This document shows, one piece after another, positions 17,668 through 25,922 of a DNA stretch of 64,000 nucleotides. The notes under the pieces were generated by a model that was not told the DNA's origin, searched no databases, and saw nothing but the letters and a program-made list of their open reading frames with translations. The DNA comes from Arthrobacter hankyongi (GTDB lineage: Bacteria > Actinomycetota > Actinomycetes > Actinomycetales > Micrococcaceae). The stretch's first letter is position 1, and each line of letters opens with the position of its first letter. The DNA is taken from contig NZ_JAKLTQ010000017.1 in NCBI RefSeq assembly GCF_022012395.1, forward strand, positions 34,779 through 98,778, written 5' to 3'. A program made the translations under genes and the position numbers.

Positions 17668-18021
17668 GTGAGTGAACTTGAAGAACTGATAACCGACTGG
17701 CTGCCGATTCCGGACGTCGCCGAGCGCCTGGGGCTGCCGCTGAAGAAGGTCCACAGCCTGATCGACGACCACACGGTGCTGGCCGCCCGCGTGGGGGAGG
17801 GCAACATCCGCTGCATTCCGGCGGACTTCCTGGTGGACGACCATGTGCTCGAGAGCCTGAAGGGCACGATTTCGGTGCTCAGGGATGCCCGGTTCAGCGA
17901 CGAGGAAATCCTCCGCTGGCTTTTCACGGCGGACGAGTCCCTCCCCGGCCGTCCGATCGATGCGCTGCAGGCAGGGCGCAAGACCGAGATCAGGCGCCGG
18001 GCCCAGGCCCTGGCCTGGTGA
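17668..18021 (+). CDS. Rv2175c-family DNA-binding protein
   Basis: A 117-residue protein with an N-terminal winged helix-turn-helix (LITDWLPIPDVAERLGLPLKKVHSL, written in part) and a helical C-terminal domain containing FSDEEILRWLFT and GRPIDAL. In M. tuberculosis the homolog Rv2175c binds DNA and is phosphorylated by the neighbouring kinase PknL, which blocks DNA binding. Here the kinase is two genes away, separated by the LysM gene and divergently oriented, so the kinase-substrate pair is kept. The N-terminus lacks the longer tail in which the mycobacterial phosphosite lies, so the phosphorylation site cannot be assigned. Confidence 0.85.
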   Translation: MSELEELITDWLPIPDVAERLGLPLKKVHSLIDDHTVLAARVGEGNIRCIPADFLVDDHVLESLKGTISVLRDARFSDEEILRWLFTADESLPGRPIDALQAGRKTEIRRRAQALAW

Positions 18022-18070
18022 CCCGGCCCGGCGTTGACACCCGGCGTCTGATACCTGCGGGGCGGCCCGG

Positions 18071-19180
18071 CTAGGAGGTGCGGCGGACGGCGGCGTCGGC
18101 CAGGGCGCGCAGGGCGCCGCCAACCTCGGGGTCGACCGGCAGGCCGTCCAGCCGCTGATACGCGGCCGCAGTCAGTTCCTCGATCATCTGTTCTGCGGCC
18201 GCCAAGGCGCCGGAGCGGACGATGAGAGCGCGCAGTTCTTCGATAGTTGAATCGGCCAGGAGCGAAGAGCCCAGGTGTTCGTCGAGGAACCGGCGCTCGG
18301 CTTCGGAACAGGTTTTCAGCGTGTGCGCAATCAGGACGGTGCGCTTGCCCTCGCGCAGGTCGTCCCCGGCCGGCTTGCCGGTGGCCGCCGGATCGCCGAA
18401 GACGCCCAGGACGTCGTCGCGGATCTGGAAGGCTTCTCCCAGTGGCAGGGCGAACTGGGCATAGGCCTGGAGCAGGTCCGGTCCGCCGCCGGCCAGGGCG
18501 CCGCCGAGGCAGAGCGGGTGCACCGTGGAGTACTTGGCCGATTTGAAGCGCAGGATCTGAAGAGCCCGGTCCACCGCCGTCTCCGCAGGACGGGACGGCC
18601 CGGCCACCTCTTCGAGGACATCGAGGTACTGGCCGGCCATCACTTCGGTGCGCATCTGGTCGAAGATGCGGCGCGCTTCGGTGCCGCTGCCGGCCTCGGG
18701 CCCGACCGAGTTGAAGGCTTCCTCGCTGAGGGACAGGCACAGGTCCCCGGTCAGCAGCGCGGCGGCCACGCCGTAGCGCTCCGCGTCCATCGACCAGCTT
18801 TGGCGCAGGTGCAGGCCCTCGAACTGCCGGTGCACGCTGGGCTTGCCGCGGCGGGTGTCCGACCGGTCAATGATGTCGTCGTGGATCAGCGCGGCCGCCT
18901 GGAACAATTCCAGCGCGACACCGGCGCGGACTGCCTGCTCCGCTGCCGCGCCGCCGCCGGCGCCGCGCCATCCCCAGTAGGCCAGCAGCGCCCGCATCCG
19001 TTTGCCGCCCTGGGTCAAGTCCGCAATCGCATCCACCAGGGTCCCGGCCTCCGGTGCTACCTCATGCAGCGCGACGCGCTTGGAATCCAGGAAACCGGCC
19101 AGACCGTCGGTGAGGTCCTGGCGGTATGCGGTCTGTTCGGCGGCGGTGCTTGGGGCCAGCGTGGGGCGAAGTTGGTCCAT
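18071..19180 (-). CDS. Polyprenyl (geranylgeranyl-type) diphosphate synthase
   Basis: A 369-residue trans-prenyltransferase. The first aspartate-rich motif is DDIID at 101-105 (HDDIIDRSDTRRG). The second is in FQIRDDVLGVFGD, with GGKRMRALL near 58-66 binding isopentenyl diphosphate. It belongs to the IdsA/GGPP synthase group that makes C15-C20 or longer allylic diphosphates for menaquinone side chains, carotenoids or lipid carriers; chain length cannot be fixed from sequence. Its place next to the Rv2175c/pknL group parallels idsA2 in M. tuberculosis. ATG 19180 is fixed by a leaderless -10, and the gene is divergent from dinB. Confidence 0.9.
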   Translation of the reverse strand: MDQLRPTLAPSTAAEQTAYRQDLTDGLAGFLDSKRVALHEVAPEAGTLVDAIADLTQGGKRMRALLAYWGWRGAGGGAAAEQAVRAGVALELFQAAALIHDDIIDRSDTRRGKPSVHRQFEGLHLRQSWSMDAERYGVAAALLTGDLCLSLSEEAFNSVGPEAGSGTEARRIFDQMRTEVMAGQYLDVLEEVAGPSRPAETAVDRALQILRFKSAKYSTVHPLCLGGALAGGGPDLLQAYAQFALPLGEAFQIRDDVLGVFGDPAATGKPAGDDLREGKRTVLIAHTLKTCSEAERRFLDEHLGSSLLADSTIEELRALIVRSGALAAAEQMIEELTAAAYQRLDGLPVDPEVGGALRALADAAVRRTS

Positions 19181-19186
19181 CCCGCC

Positions 19187-19192
19187 AGTCTA
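19187..19192 (-). promoter_or_regulatory. -10 element of the prenyl synthase gene, leaderless
   Basis: On the minus strand TAGACT ends exactly 7 bases before ATG 19180, with no Shine-Dalgarno. It is one of two leaderless promoters firing outward from a 62-base intergenic region. Confidence 0.6.
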
Positions 19193-19230
19193 CGGGAGCA
19201 GGAGGGAACTGGTCGGTCGGTGCCGGCACC

Positions 19231-19236
19231 TACCAT
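19231..19236 (+). promoter_or_regulatory. -10 element of dinB, leaderless
   Basis: TACCAT ends exactly 7 bases before GTG 19243. No Shine-Dalgarno or SOS (LexA) box was noticed nearby. Confidence 0.6.
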
Positions 19237-19242
19237 TAAGAG

Positions 19243-20487
19243 GTGGGCAACGGATTGGCGGAGCAAGCGCAGGGAAATTCCGGCAGTTCGGCGAACTGCA
19301 ACATCATGCATGTCGACATGGACGCGTTTTTCGTCTCCGTGGAACTGCTGGAACGTCCCGAGCTGCGGGGCCGCTGCGTCATTGTGGGTTCCGAATCCGG
19401 CAGGGCCGTGGTGCTTTCGGCGTCCTACGAGGCCAGGCGGTTCGGGGTGCGTTCGGCCATGCCGATGGCCCGGGCCCGGCGGCTGTGCCCCCAGGCAGTG
19501 GTGATCGAGCCGAACCAGGCCAAATACCGGGCTATGTCGGCCCGGGTGATGGAAGTATTCAGGAACCTGACGCCGCAGGTTGAACAGCTGAGCGTGGACG
19601 AGGCCTTCCTGGACATCTCGGGCTCGCAGCGGCGGCTGGGCGATCCCTTGCAGATCGGCGCGCTGGTCCGCGGGACGATCCGGGACCAGCTGGGGATCAC
19701 CGCCACTGTCGGCATCGCAGCGACCAAGTTCGTGGCCAAGATCGCCTCGACCCAGGCCAAGCCGGACGGCTTGCTGCTGATTCCCCAGGACCGCACCGTC
19801 GAGTTCCTCCACACGCTGCCGGTCGGCGCCCTGTGGGGCGTCGGCGCGAAGACCCGGGAAACTTTGGCGAGGCTTGGTATCCGGACGGTAGCGGACCTGG
19901 CCCATACCCCGCCTTCGGCCCTGCACAAGTTGCTGGGGGCGGCCGGGGACCATGTCCATCGGCTGGCCTGGGGGATCGATGACCGGGCGGTCACGCCGGA
20001 GCGGATCGAAAAGAGCATCGGTGCCGAGGAGACCTTCGACGACGACGTGGCGGACACCGGGCAGCTGCGGCGGGAACTGCTGCGCTTGGCCCACCGGACG
20101 GCCAGCAGGCTTCGCGCCTCCGGTATGCAGTGCCGGACGGTGGCGATGAAGCTGCGTTACGCGGACTTCACCACTATTAATAGGTCGCGCCGGCTGCCGG
20201 AACCGGCAGACAGCGCCCAGCAGTTGTATGCCGCTGCCCTCCAGTTGCTGGAGGCGCTCGGGCCCCGTCCCCAGCGTGTGCGGCTGGTGGGACTGCGGGC
20301 CGAGCAGCTGGAACCCTCCGACGGCGCGGGCCGGCAGTTGACCTTCGACGGCAGCGAGGACCAGTGGCGCAGTGCCGAGCAGGCGCTGGATAAGGTCAAC
20401 CGGAAGTACGGCGACGCAGGGGTGCTGCCGGCCGCATTGTTGAAGACATCCGGCCGGCGTCCGGATCCACCGGAAGCAACGCCATAG
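19243..20487 (+). CDS. dinB: DNA polymerase IV (Y-family)
   Basis: A 414-residue translesion DNA polymerase. Catalytic acidic residues are D25 in IMHVDMDAFFVSVE and D119-E120 in LSVDEAFLDI. The YEARRFGVRSAMP fingers segment, the helix-hairpin-helix GVGAKTRETLARLGI and a C-terminal little-finger domain are present. The C-terminal LTFDG resembles a beta-clamp-binding peptide (QLTF). The first 18 residues are a non-conserved tail before the catalytic core, but the leaderless -10 supports GTG 19243. No LexA operator was seen, so SOS control is not supported. Confidence 0.93.
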   Translation: MGNGLAEQAQGNSGSSANCNIMHVDMDAFFVSVELLERPELRGRCVIVGSESGRAVVLSASYEARRFGVRSAMPMARARRLCPQAVVIEPNQAKYRAMSARVMEVFRNLTPQVEQLSVDEAFLDISGSQRRLGDPLQIGALVRGTIRDQLGITATVGIAATKFVAKIASTQAKPDGLLLIPQDRTVEFLHTLPVGALWGVGAKTRETLARLGIRTVADLAHTPPSALHKLLGAAGDHVHRLAWGIDDRAVTPERIEKSIGAEETFDDDVADTGQLRRELLRLAHRTASRLRASGMQCRTVAMKLRYADFTTINRSRRLPEPADSAQQLYAAALQLLEALGPRPQRVRLVGLRAEQLEPSDGAGRQLTFDGSEDQWRSAEQALDKVNRKYGDAGVLPAALLKTSGRRPDPPEATP

Positions 20488-20668
20488 CCCGGTGTGCCAG
20501 CTTTCCGTTGGAGGCTTTGCAATCTATTCTTAGTGGTAAGAAAACATTGGCGTCCGGGGTGGTTCCGGGGGTGGATCAAGGAACTCTTCGCCTGCAGAGA
20601 TCGTTGAGCCGGTAGATGACTCACGCAAGGGTAAAACTCGTAGGGAATTAGGGAATAAGGAGGCTCTG

Positions 20669-21037
20669 ATGCCACTCTCAGAGCATGAACAACGGCTGCT
20701 GGACCAGCTGGAGCAGCAGCTCCATGCTGACGACCCCAAATTTGCCAGCCACATGGAGGCTGCCGGGAGCCGGTCCCTGTCCACGCGCCATATCGTGGTC
20801 GGGTCCCTGGTGGCAGTTGCCGGCATCCTTGTTCTCCTGATCGGCATCTGGAACCAGATCATCGCTGTCGGCGTTCTGGGCTTCCTGATCATGGGTGCCG
20901 GGGTCTACTGGGCCACCACCCGCCGTCCCGCCCGTGGGCAGCCCGCCGGGCCACGTCGCTCATCATCGGCCAAGGGCGGCTTTATGTCCAACCTTGAGGA
21001 CCGCTGGGACCAGCGCCGCAACGGCGAGGACCGCTGA
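20669..21037 (+). CDS. DUF3040 membrane protein
   Basis: A 122-residue protein starting MPLSEHEQRLLDQLEQQL, the hallmark of DUF3040, a small actinobacterial family often found just before the mra/dcw cluster. An amphipathic N-terminal helix precedes two hydrophobic segments (about 43-62 and 64-82), then a basic tail ending in an Arg/Asp-rich stretch. ATG follows a strong AAGGAGG. Function is unknown. It ends at a very strong terminator, so it is a separate unit from mraZ. The 181 bases upstream contain no clear promoter that I can assign. Confidence 0.82.
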   Translation: MPLSEHEQRLLDQLEQQLHADDPKFASHMEAAGSRSLSTRHIVVGSLVAVAGILVLLIGIWNQIIAVGVLGFLIMGAGVYWATTRRPARGQPAGPRRSSSAKGGFMSNLEDRWDQRRNGEDR

Positions 21038-21132
21038 CCAGGTGTCCGTGCCGCCGGCCCTGCCGGCGGAACCGGGAGGCATCCACCCTGCATTCCCTGC
21101 GTCGCAGAACCGCGCAGCCGCTGTTCAAGTCC

Positions 21133-21171
21133 ACGACGGAAGACCCGCAGACTGCGGGTCTTCCGTCGTTT
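21133..21171 (+). terminator. Rho-independent terminator after the DUF3040 gene
   Basis: A 16-17 bp perfect stem (21133-21148/49 with 21153/54-21169) with a 3-5 base loop is followed by TTT. It insulates the dcw cluster from upstream transcription. Confidence 0.85.
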
Positions 21172-21386
21172 AAGCGTCGCCAGGCGTAGGCCCATCTTCC
21201 CGTCGGGCCGGATCCGGGTGCAGGCCGCTGGGACCAGGTCGCCGGGCTTGCCGTGGCGGCAGTGGCGGATGATTTTCCCGGTTGCCGATCCCCGTCACCA
21301 ACGTCCGTGGGCCATGCACCTCGGCGCCGTGCAGGCGGCCTTCGGCCCCCTGCTGCCCACCCCGGTGCGGCGTCGCCTCCGGAGTG
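21172..21386. other. Non-coding spacer before the mra regulatory region
   Basis: Several short overlapping reading frames exist here on both strands, but none has a ribosome site, recognisable motif or typical codon pattern. I see no RNA gene. The meaningful signals of the 568-base gap between DUF3040 and mraZ lie at its two ends. Confidence 0.4.
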
Positions 21387-21405
21387 CCTCCACTTTGCTC
21401 CACCG
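21387..21405 (-). promoter_or_regulatory. MraZ-type repeat, inverted copy A
   Basis: On the minus strand the segment reads CGGTGGAGCAAAGTGGAGG: two GTGGAG half-sites at a 10-base period. It is identical over 19 bases to copy B and differs by one base from the core of promoter copy C. Confidence 0.6.
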
Positions 21406-21415
21406 TGCGGATTTC

Positions 21416-21434
21416 CCTCCACTTTGCTCCACCG
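21416..21434 (-). promoter_or_regulatory. MraZ-type repeat, inverted copy B
   Basis: The same 19-base sequence as copy A lies 29 bases further on and in the same (minus) orientation, ending about 90 bases upstream of copy C. Confidence 0.6.
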
Positions 21435-21509
21435 CGGGATGGCCGCGTGCTGGCGGATAAACGTTTACCAAAACGGTATGAAACGCGAGGTCAAATGGGG
21501 TGTTTCGTG

Positions 21510-21561
21510 TTGACCGGGGTGCTTGGTGGAGTAAAGTGGAGGACATCAGAGGGTAGTGGTG
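21510..21561 (+). promoter_or_regulatory. mra promoter with overlapping MraZ box (copy C)
   Basis: The -35 TTGACC (21510-21515) and -10 TAAAGT (21532-21537) are 16 bases apart, with a start predicted near 21544. Copy C, GGTGGAGTAAAGTGGAGG (21525-21542), spans the -10. Its half-sites GTGGAG begin at 21526 and 21536, and GTGGTG at 21556 keeps the same 10-base phase. MraZ proteins bind short direct repeats at a 10-base period, so this is a likely autorepression site. Confidence 0.7.
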
Positions 21562-21605
21562 GACGCAGGGGGTCGACGGTCTCCTTTTGAGTCAAGGCGG
21601 TGGCG

Positions 21606-22037
21606 ATGTTCCTTGGAACGCATTCGCCCCGTTTGGATGAAAAGGGCCGCCTGATTCTCCCTGCCAAATTCCGAGAGGAGCTGGCCGACGGCCTTGTACT
21701 GACACGAGGCCAGGAGCGTTGCATCTACGTCTTCAGTCAGAAGGAATTCGAACGGGTTCACGAGCAGATGCAGCAGGCGCCAATCTCGTCGCGGCAGGCA
21801 CGTGATTACATTCGGGTTTTTCTGTCCGGAGCCTCCGATGAAATCCCTGACAAGCAGGGCCGGGTCACGATTCCGTCCGCGCTGCGTGCTTATGCAGGGC
21901 TGGACCGTGAACTTGCAGTGATCGGAGCGGGTACCCGCGCCGAGATCTGGGACGCCTCGGCCTGGAACGCGTACCTGGAGGAGAAGGAAGCGGCCTTCTC
22001 CGAAACGGACGAAGATGCAATACCCGGAATTTTCTGA
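21606..22037 (+). CDS. mraZ: Transcriptional regulator MraZ
   Basis: A 143-residue AbrB-fold protein with two MraZ half-domains: [20 protein letters not shown] at the N-terminus and [20 protein letters not shown] in the second half, each carrying the DxxGR DNA-binding loop. It forms ring-shaped oligomers that bind repeats upstream of its own gene and control the dcw cluster. ATG 21606 is chosen because MFLGT is the conserved N-terminus; an in-frame GTG two codons earlier is closer to the AAGG. It is first in the cluster and separated from rsmH by an unusually long 261 bases. Confidence 0.95.
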   Translation: MFLGTHSPRLDEKGRLILPAKFREELADGLVLTRGQERCIYVFSQKEFERVHEQMQQAPISSRQARDYIRVFLSGASDEIPDKQGRVTIPSALRAYAGLDRELAVIGAGTRAEIWDASAWNAYLEEKEAAFSETDEDAIPGIF

Positions 22038-22298
22038 CGATGCCCGGCCCCGGCCGGACCCGCACCGTCGGAACCCATAGCAGGACAGCGCAGGATTCTT
22101 GAATGAGATCTCCAGCCGCCCGGCGTCCCCGTCCTGGCTCACCTTCCCCGGAGCCAGGCCAGGCACACCAGGCGCGGATGGGGATCTGGTCCAAGAATCT
22201 GCACGCTTAAAGGACTTTTCAGAGGCAACCCCCCCCAGAACATCGATGGTGCCGCCGGCCGGCGGTACAGGCAGCAGGCCGGAGAGGACCAGGCGCAG

Positions 22299-23288
22299 AT
22301 GAGCGATGAACGCCCCACCGCCGAACGGCACGTTCCGGTGCTGCGCGAGCGCTGCGTCAACCTGCTGGCCCCGTCCATCGAACGCGCCGTTGAAGCATCC
22401 GGCCGGGCCGTCGTCGTCGACGCCACCCTGGGCATGGGAGGGCATTCCGAGGAGATGCTGCGCCGCTTTCCCCGGCTGCACCTGATCGGCATCGACCGCG
22501 ACGAGCAGGCACTGTCCCTGGCCGGCGCGCGGCTGGCCGAATTCCAAGACCGCACGGACCTGGTCCATGCGGTCTATGACCAGATCGGCGAGGTCGCCGC
22601 AGAGCTGGGCGTGGATGGAATCGACGGCGCGCTGTTCGATCTGGGCGTGTCGTCACTGCAGCTGGACGAGCGGGAGCGGGGCTTCGCCTACTCCTACGAT
22701 GCGCCGCTGGACATGCGGATGGACACCAGCCGCGGCATGACCGCGGCCGATGTGGTCAACAGCTACAGCCAGGACGACCTGGTCCGGATCATCCGGATGT
22801 GGGGCGAGGAGAAGTTCGCCGGGCGGATCGCGGCCGGCATCGTCGCTGCCCGGGACGCGGCTCCCTTCACCACCACCGGCCAGTTAGTGGAGGCCATCCG
22901 CAAGGTGGTGCCGGCGGCGGCCGCCAGGACCGGGGGCCATCCTGCCAAGCGGACCTTCCAGGCATTGCGGATCGAGGTCAACGAGGAACTGCATGTGCTG
23001 GACCGGGCCATCCCGGCTGCCATGGATGCCCTCGCCCTTGGCGGCCGGTTGGTGGTCATGTCGTACCACTCGCTGGAAGACAAGATCGTCAAGGGCCACT
23101 TCGCAGCCGGTTCCCGCTCCTCCGCCCCGCTGGGCTTCCCGGTGGAACTGGAGGAGCACAAGGCACAGTTCAAAAGGCTCACCAAGGGCACTGAGGTGCC
23201 CTCGGAGGAAGAAATCAACGAGAATCCGCGGGCGGCATCGGCCCGGCTGCGGGCAGTCGAACGGATACGGAACAGGAGCGCCTCATGA
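22299..23288 (+). CDS. rsmH: 16S rRNA (cytosine1402-N4)-methyltransferase RsmH
   Basis: A 329-residue SAM-dependent methyltransferase that modifies C1402 in the ribosomal P site. The substrate-entry segment [16 protein letters not shown] motif [15 protein letters not shown], the GIDRDEQAL segment, [11 protein letters not shown] and [11 protein letters not shown] are all present. The length is typical. ATG 22299 follows a purine-rich stretch with GGAGAGGAC and AGGCG. It overlaps ftsL by four bases (ATGA), indicating coupling. The 261-base gap upstream includes a run of eight C at 22229-22236 and no clear second promoter. Confidence 0.95.
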   Translation: MSDERPTAERHVPVLRERCVNLLAPSIERAVEASGRAVVVDATLGMGGHSEEMLRRFPRLHLIGIDRDEQALSLAGARLAEFQDRTDLVHAVYDQIGEVAAELGVDGIDGALFDLGVSSLQLDERERGFAYSYDAPLDMRMDTSRGMTAADVVNSYSQDDLVRIIRMWGEEKFAGRIAAGIVAARDAAPFTTTGQLVEAIRKVVPAAAARTGGHPAKRTFQALRIEVNEELHVLDRAIPAAMDALALGGRLVVMSYHSLEDKIVKGHFAAGSRSSAPLGFPVELEEHKAQFKRLTKGTEVPSEEEINENPRAASARLRAVERIRNRSAS

Positions 23289-24034
23289 GTGCAGCAGCGA
23301 TGAACGCACGGTCCGCCGGCCAGGCTGCGGTCTACGGGAACGCGGTCCAGGGGAACAATGCCCGGGTGCTGGGCGGCGCGCGGCAGCGTGGAAACGTTTC
23401 CCCAAGCGGCTTGGGGGAGACCCGGCGCACCCCGCTGTCGCTGGTCGCCGGCGCCCCGGCGCGGCGCCGCGTGCCCTTCGTCCTGTTCTGCTTCGCCGTG
23501 CTGGTGGCGGCGCTGGGCTGCGTCCTGATGCTCAACATTTCGGTTTCGGGCGGTCAGTACGAGATCGTCGAGCTGCGCGGCCAGCAGGTCAGCCTGGAGC
23601 AGCAGAACGAGAAGCTGACCCAGCAACTGGAGAACCACCGCGCCCCGCAGAACCTGGCGGCCGAGGCGGCCAGGCTCGGCATGGTGGTCTCGCCCTCGGT
23701 CGGGTCCATCGATTTGCAGAAGATGAAGGTGTCGGGCCAGCCGCAGGCTGCCGGTGCCGACACGGCGCCGAACCGGCTGGTGGCTCGTCCCGAGGTGCCG
23801 GGTCAGGCTTCGGCGGCGGCCGAACCGGCGCAGTCCGGTTCCAGCAAGGCCGGCAAGGCCACGGCGGCGGATTCCGGCCAGGCAGGGACGGCTGCCAAAG
23901 CCGGGAAGAAGACGGAAACGCAGGCGCCGGCGTCGTCGGCCCGGAACGGCCAGGGTGCGGGCACCCGGAAGTTCACCGAGGCGGAGTTGAACGGCGGGAC
24001 GATCCCTGCGCCGCAGCAGCGCGCGGGGCAGTAG
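23285..24034 (+). CDS. FtsL-like cell division protein
   Basis: A 249-residue bitopic membrane protein in the ftsL position. The cytoplasmic N-terminus (1-62) is rich in Ala, Gly and Arg. One membrane helix spans about 63-85. A heptad-like coiled coil follows (about 92-120, [18 protein letters not shown]), then [11 protein letters not shown], and finally about 110 residues rich in Ala, Gly, Ser, Lys and Gln. FtsL-type proteins link FtsQ and FtsB to FtsW/FtsI in the divisome. The long low-complexity extracytoplasmic tail is much larger than in classical FtsL. Identification rests on position, topology and coil rather than sequence identity. Confidence 0.75.
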   Translation: MSAAAMNARSAGQAAVYGNAVQGNNARVLGGARQRGNVSPSGLGETRRTPLSLVAGAPARRRVPFVLFCFAVLVAALGCVLMLNISVSGGQYEIVELRGQQVSLEQQNEKLTQQLENHRAPQNLAAEAARLGMVVSPSVGSIDLQKMKVSGQPQAAGADTAPNRLVARPEVPGQASAAAEPAQSGSSKAGKATAADSGQAGTAAKAGKKTETQAPASSARNGQGAGTRKFTEAELNGGTIPAPQQRAGQ

Positions 24035-24088
24035 CGCGGCGGCAGCAGGCACCGGAGGCAACCACAGCATGAAGGTATAGGACTCGAC

Positions 24089-25870
24089 TTGGCTAAAGCG
24101 CAGGACCCGGAGCGGGAGGGCAGGTCCGCGGTCATGGCCGCCAGGGTAAGGATCGGCCTGGTCCTGCTGCTGGTGGCCTTGGTGGTACTCGGCGGCAGGC
24201 TTTTCCAGCTCCAAGGGCTGGACACCGCCGGGATGGCCCAGGCCGCAGTGGAGAAGCGGCTGCGCACCTCGGAGATCCCGGCCCTGCGTGGGCAAATCCT
24301 GGATGCCAACAACAATGTGCTGGCCCGCAGTGTCCAGCGCTTCGACATCGTCGTGGACCAGCGGCTGGTCAAGGACTACACGTGGTTCAACCCCAAGACC
24401 AAGCAGTCCGAGGACGTAAAGATCACAGACGCGATCGCCGCCCTGGCCAAGGCGCTCGGCCAGAAGACCGACACCGTCTCCAAAGCCGTGCTCGGGGACC
24501 GTCCGTTCAACTATGTTGCCAAGGCGGTGACACCGGAGGTGAAGAACCGGGTCGAGGCGCTGTCCTTCCCGGGGCTGCTGGCGCAGGAGACGACCCTGCG
24601 CAACTATCCGGACGGCGAAGTGGCCGGCTCCATCATCGGGTTCATGGGGTCGGACGGCAGGCCGCTGGCCGGGATCGAAGCCACCCAGGACAAGGTCCTC
24701 TCCGGAACCCCGGGCAAGCGTACCTTCGAGATCGGCGCCGACGGCATCCGGATCCCGGTGGCCACCAATGAGGAGGTGCCGGCCAAGGACGGGAGCAGCG
24801 TCCGGCTGACGCTGAACTCCGACGTGCAGTGGTTCGCCCAGGAGACCATCGCCGCCCAGGTCAAGGACTACGGGGCCGAGTACGGCACCATCGTGGTGGT
24901 CAACGCCAAGACCGGCGACATCATCGCCATGGCCGAGTCCACCACCCCCGATCCGAACGATCCGGGGGCCACGCCGGTGGAGCAGCGCGAGCCGTTCTCG
25001 GTCACCAAAGCCTTCGAGCCAGGTTCGACCACCAAAATGATCACCATGTCCGCGGCGATCGAAGAGGGCATCACCACGCCGACGACGATGTACACGATCC
25101 CGCCGACCTATACGGTCAACGGCCAGAAGTTCACCGACGCGGTCGCGCACGGAACGGTGCAGCGCACCACGGCCGGCATTTTCGCCAAGTCCATGAATAC
25201 CGGCACGGTGATGATCGGCCAGCATCTGACCCGCCAGCAGCGCTACGACTACCTGCGCAAGTTCGGCATCGGCGAGCAGTACGACATCGGGCTGTCCGGG
25301 ATGACCCCGGGCCTGCTGGCCAAGCCGGAGGCCTGGGACGGGCGCCAGGAATACACGGTGCTGTTCGGCCAGGGCCTGGCCCAGACGGCGCTGCACACCG
25401 CCATGGCCTACGCGGCGGTCGCCAACAACGGCGTGCGGATGGAGCCGCGGCTGATCGACAGCTACATCGACCCGGACGGCACCGTGCACCAGCTGCCGCG
25501 CAAGAAGGGCATCAAGGTGGTCTCGAAGAAGACCGCGAACCAGGTCCAGGACATGCTCGAGACCGTCTCGACCCAGGGCGGCGGCCTGCCGGGTAAAGTG
25601 GATGACTACCGGGTTGGCGTCAAGACCGGCACCGCCGAGGCCCCCTCCGACGACGGCGGCTTCAGCGGCTACACCATTTCGATGGCCGGGATGGCTCCGA
25701 TGGAGGACCCCGAATACGTGGTGGTGGCCACCATCCAGCGTCCGAAGGGCGGAGTCTTCTCGCTCACGGCAGGTCCGCCGTTCAAGAAGGTCATGGCCCA
25801 GGTGCTCAGCACCTACAACGTGCCGCCGTCGACGACCAAGCCGGTGAAGCTGCCGATCGGGGACGAGTAG
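24089..25870 (+). CDS. ftsI: Septal peptidoglycan transpeptidase FtsI (PBP3/PbpB)
   Basis: A 593-residue class B penicillin-binding protein. One N-terminal membrane helix (about 16-38), a PBP-dimer domain (RTSEIPALRGQILDANNNVLA onward, written in part), then the transpeptidase domain with S313-TTK (FEPGSTTK), S368-MN and K512-TG motifs. It crosslinks septal peptidoglycan with FtsW. No PASTA domain follows. The start is uncertain: TTG 24089 has AGGAC upstream and adds a short basic cytoplasmic tail, while ATG 24134 lacks a ribosome site. It sits 54 bases after ftsL. Confidence 0.93.
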   Translation: MAKAQDPEREGRSAVMAARVRIGLVLLLVALVVLGGRLFQLQGLDTAGMAQAAVEKRLRTSEIPALRGQILDANNNVLARSVQRFDIVVDQRLVKDYTWFNPKTKQSEDVKITDAIAALAKALGQKTDTVSKAVLGDRPFNYVAKAVTPEVKNRVEALSFPGLLAQETTLRNYPDGEVAGSIIGFMGSDGRPLAGIEATQDKVLSGTPGKRTFEIGADGIRIPVATNEEVPAKDGSSVRLTLNSDVQWFAQETIAAQVKDYGAEYGTIVVVNAKTGDIIAMAESTTPDPNDPGATPVEQREPFSVTKAFEPGSTTKMITMSAAIEEGITTPTTMYTIPPTYTVNGQKFTDAVAHGTVQRTTAGIFAKSMNTGTVMIGQHLTRQQRYDYLRKFGIGEQYDIGLSGMTPGLLAKPEAWDGRQEYTVLFGQGLAQTALHTAMAYAAVANNGVRMEPRLIDSYIDPDGTVHQLPRKKGIKVVSKKTANQVQDMLETVSTQGGGLPGKVDDYRVGVKTGTAEAPSDDGGFSGYTISMAGMAPMEDPEYVVVATIQRPKGGVFSLTAGPPFKKVMAQVLSTYNVPPSTTKPVKLPIGDE

Positions 25871-25922
25871 TACCTGCCGGCGGCAACCACGATTAGCAGC
25901 ACACACGAAACCGGAGAAGTCT

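Noticed and set aside
21218..21460. Short frames in the 21.2-21.5 kb spacer
   Set aside because: They run through the MraZ-type repeats, have no ribosome sites and no similarity I recognise.
22229..22236. Run of eight C as a phase-variation tract
   Set aside because: It is outside any coding frame and outside an identifiable promoter spacer, so slippage would have no obvious effect.
22099..22302. A 67-codon frame between mraZ and rsmH
   Set aside because: No ribosome site, Pro/Arg/Ser-rich without motifs, and it collides with the rsmH start.
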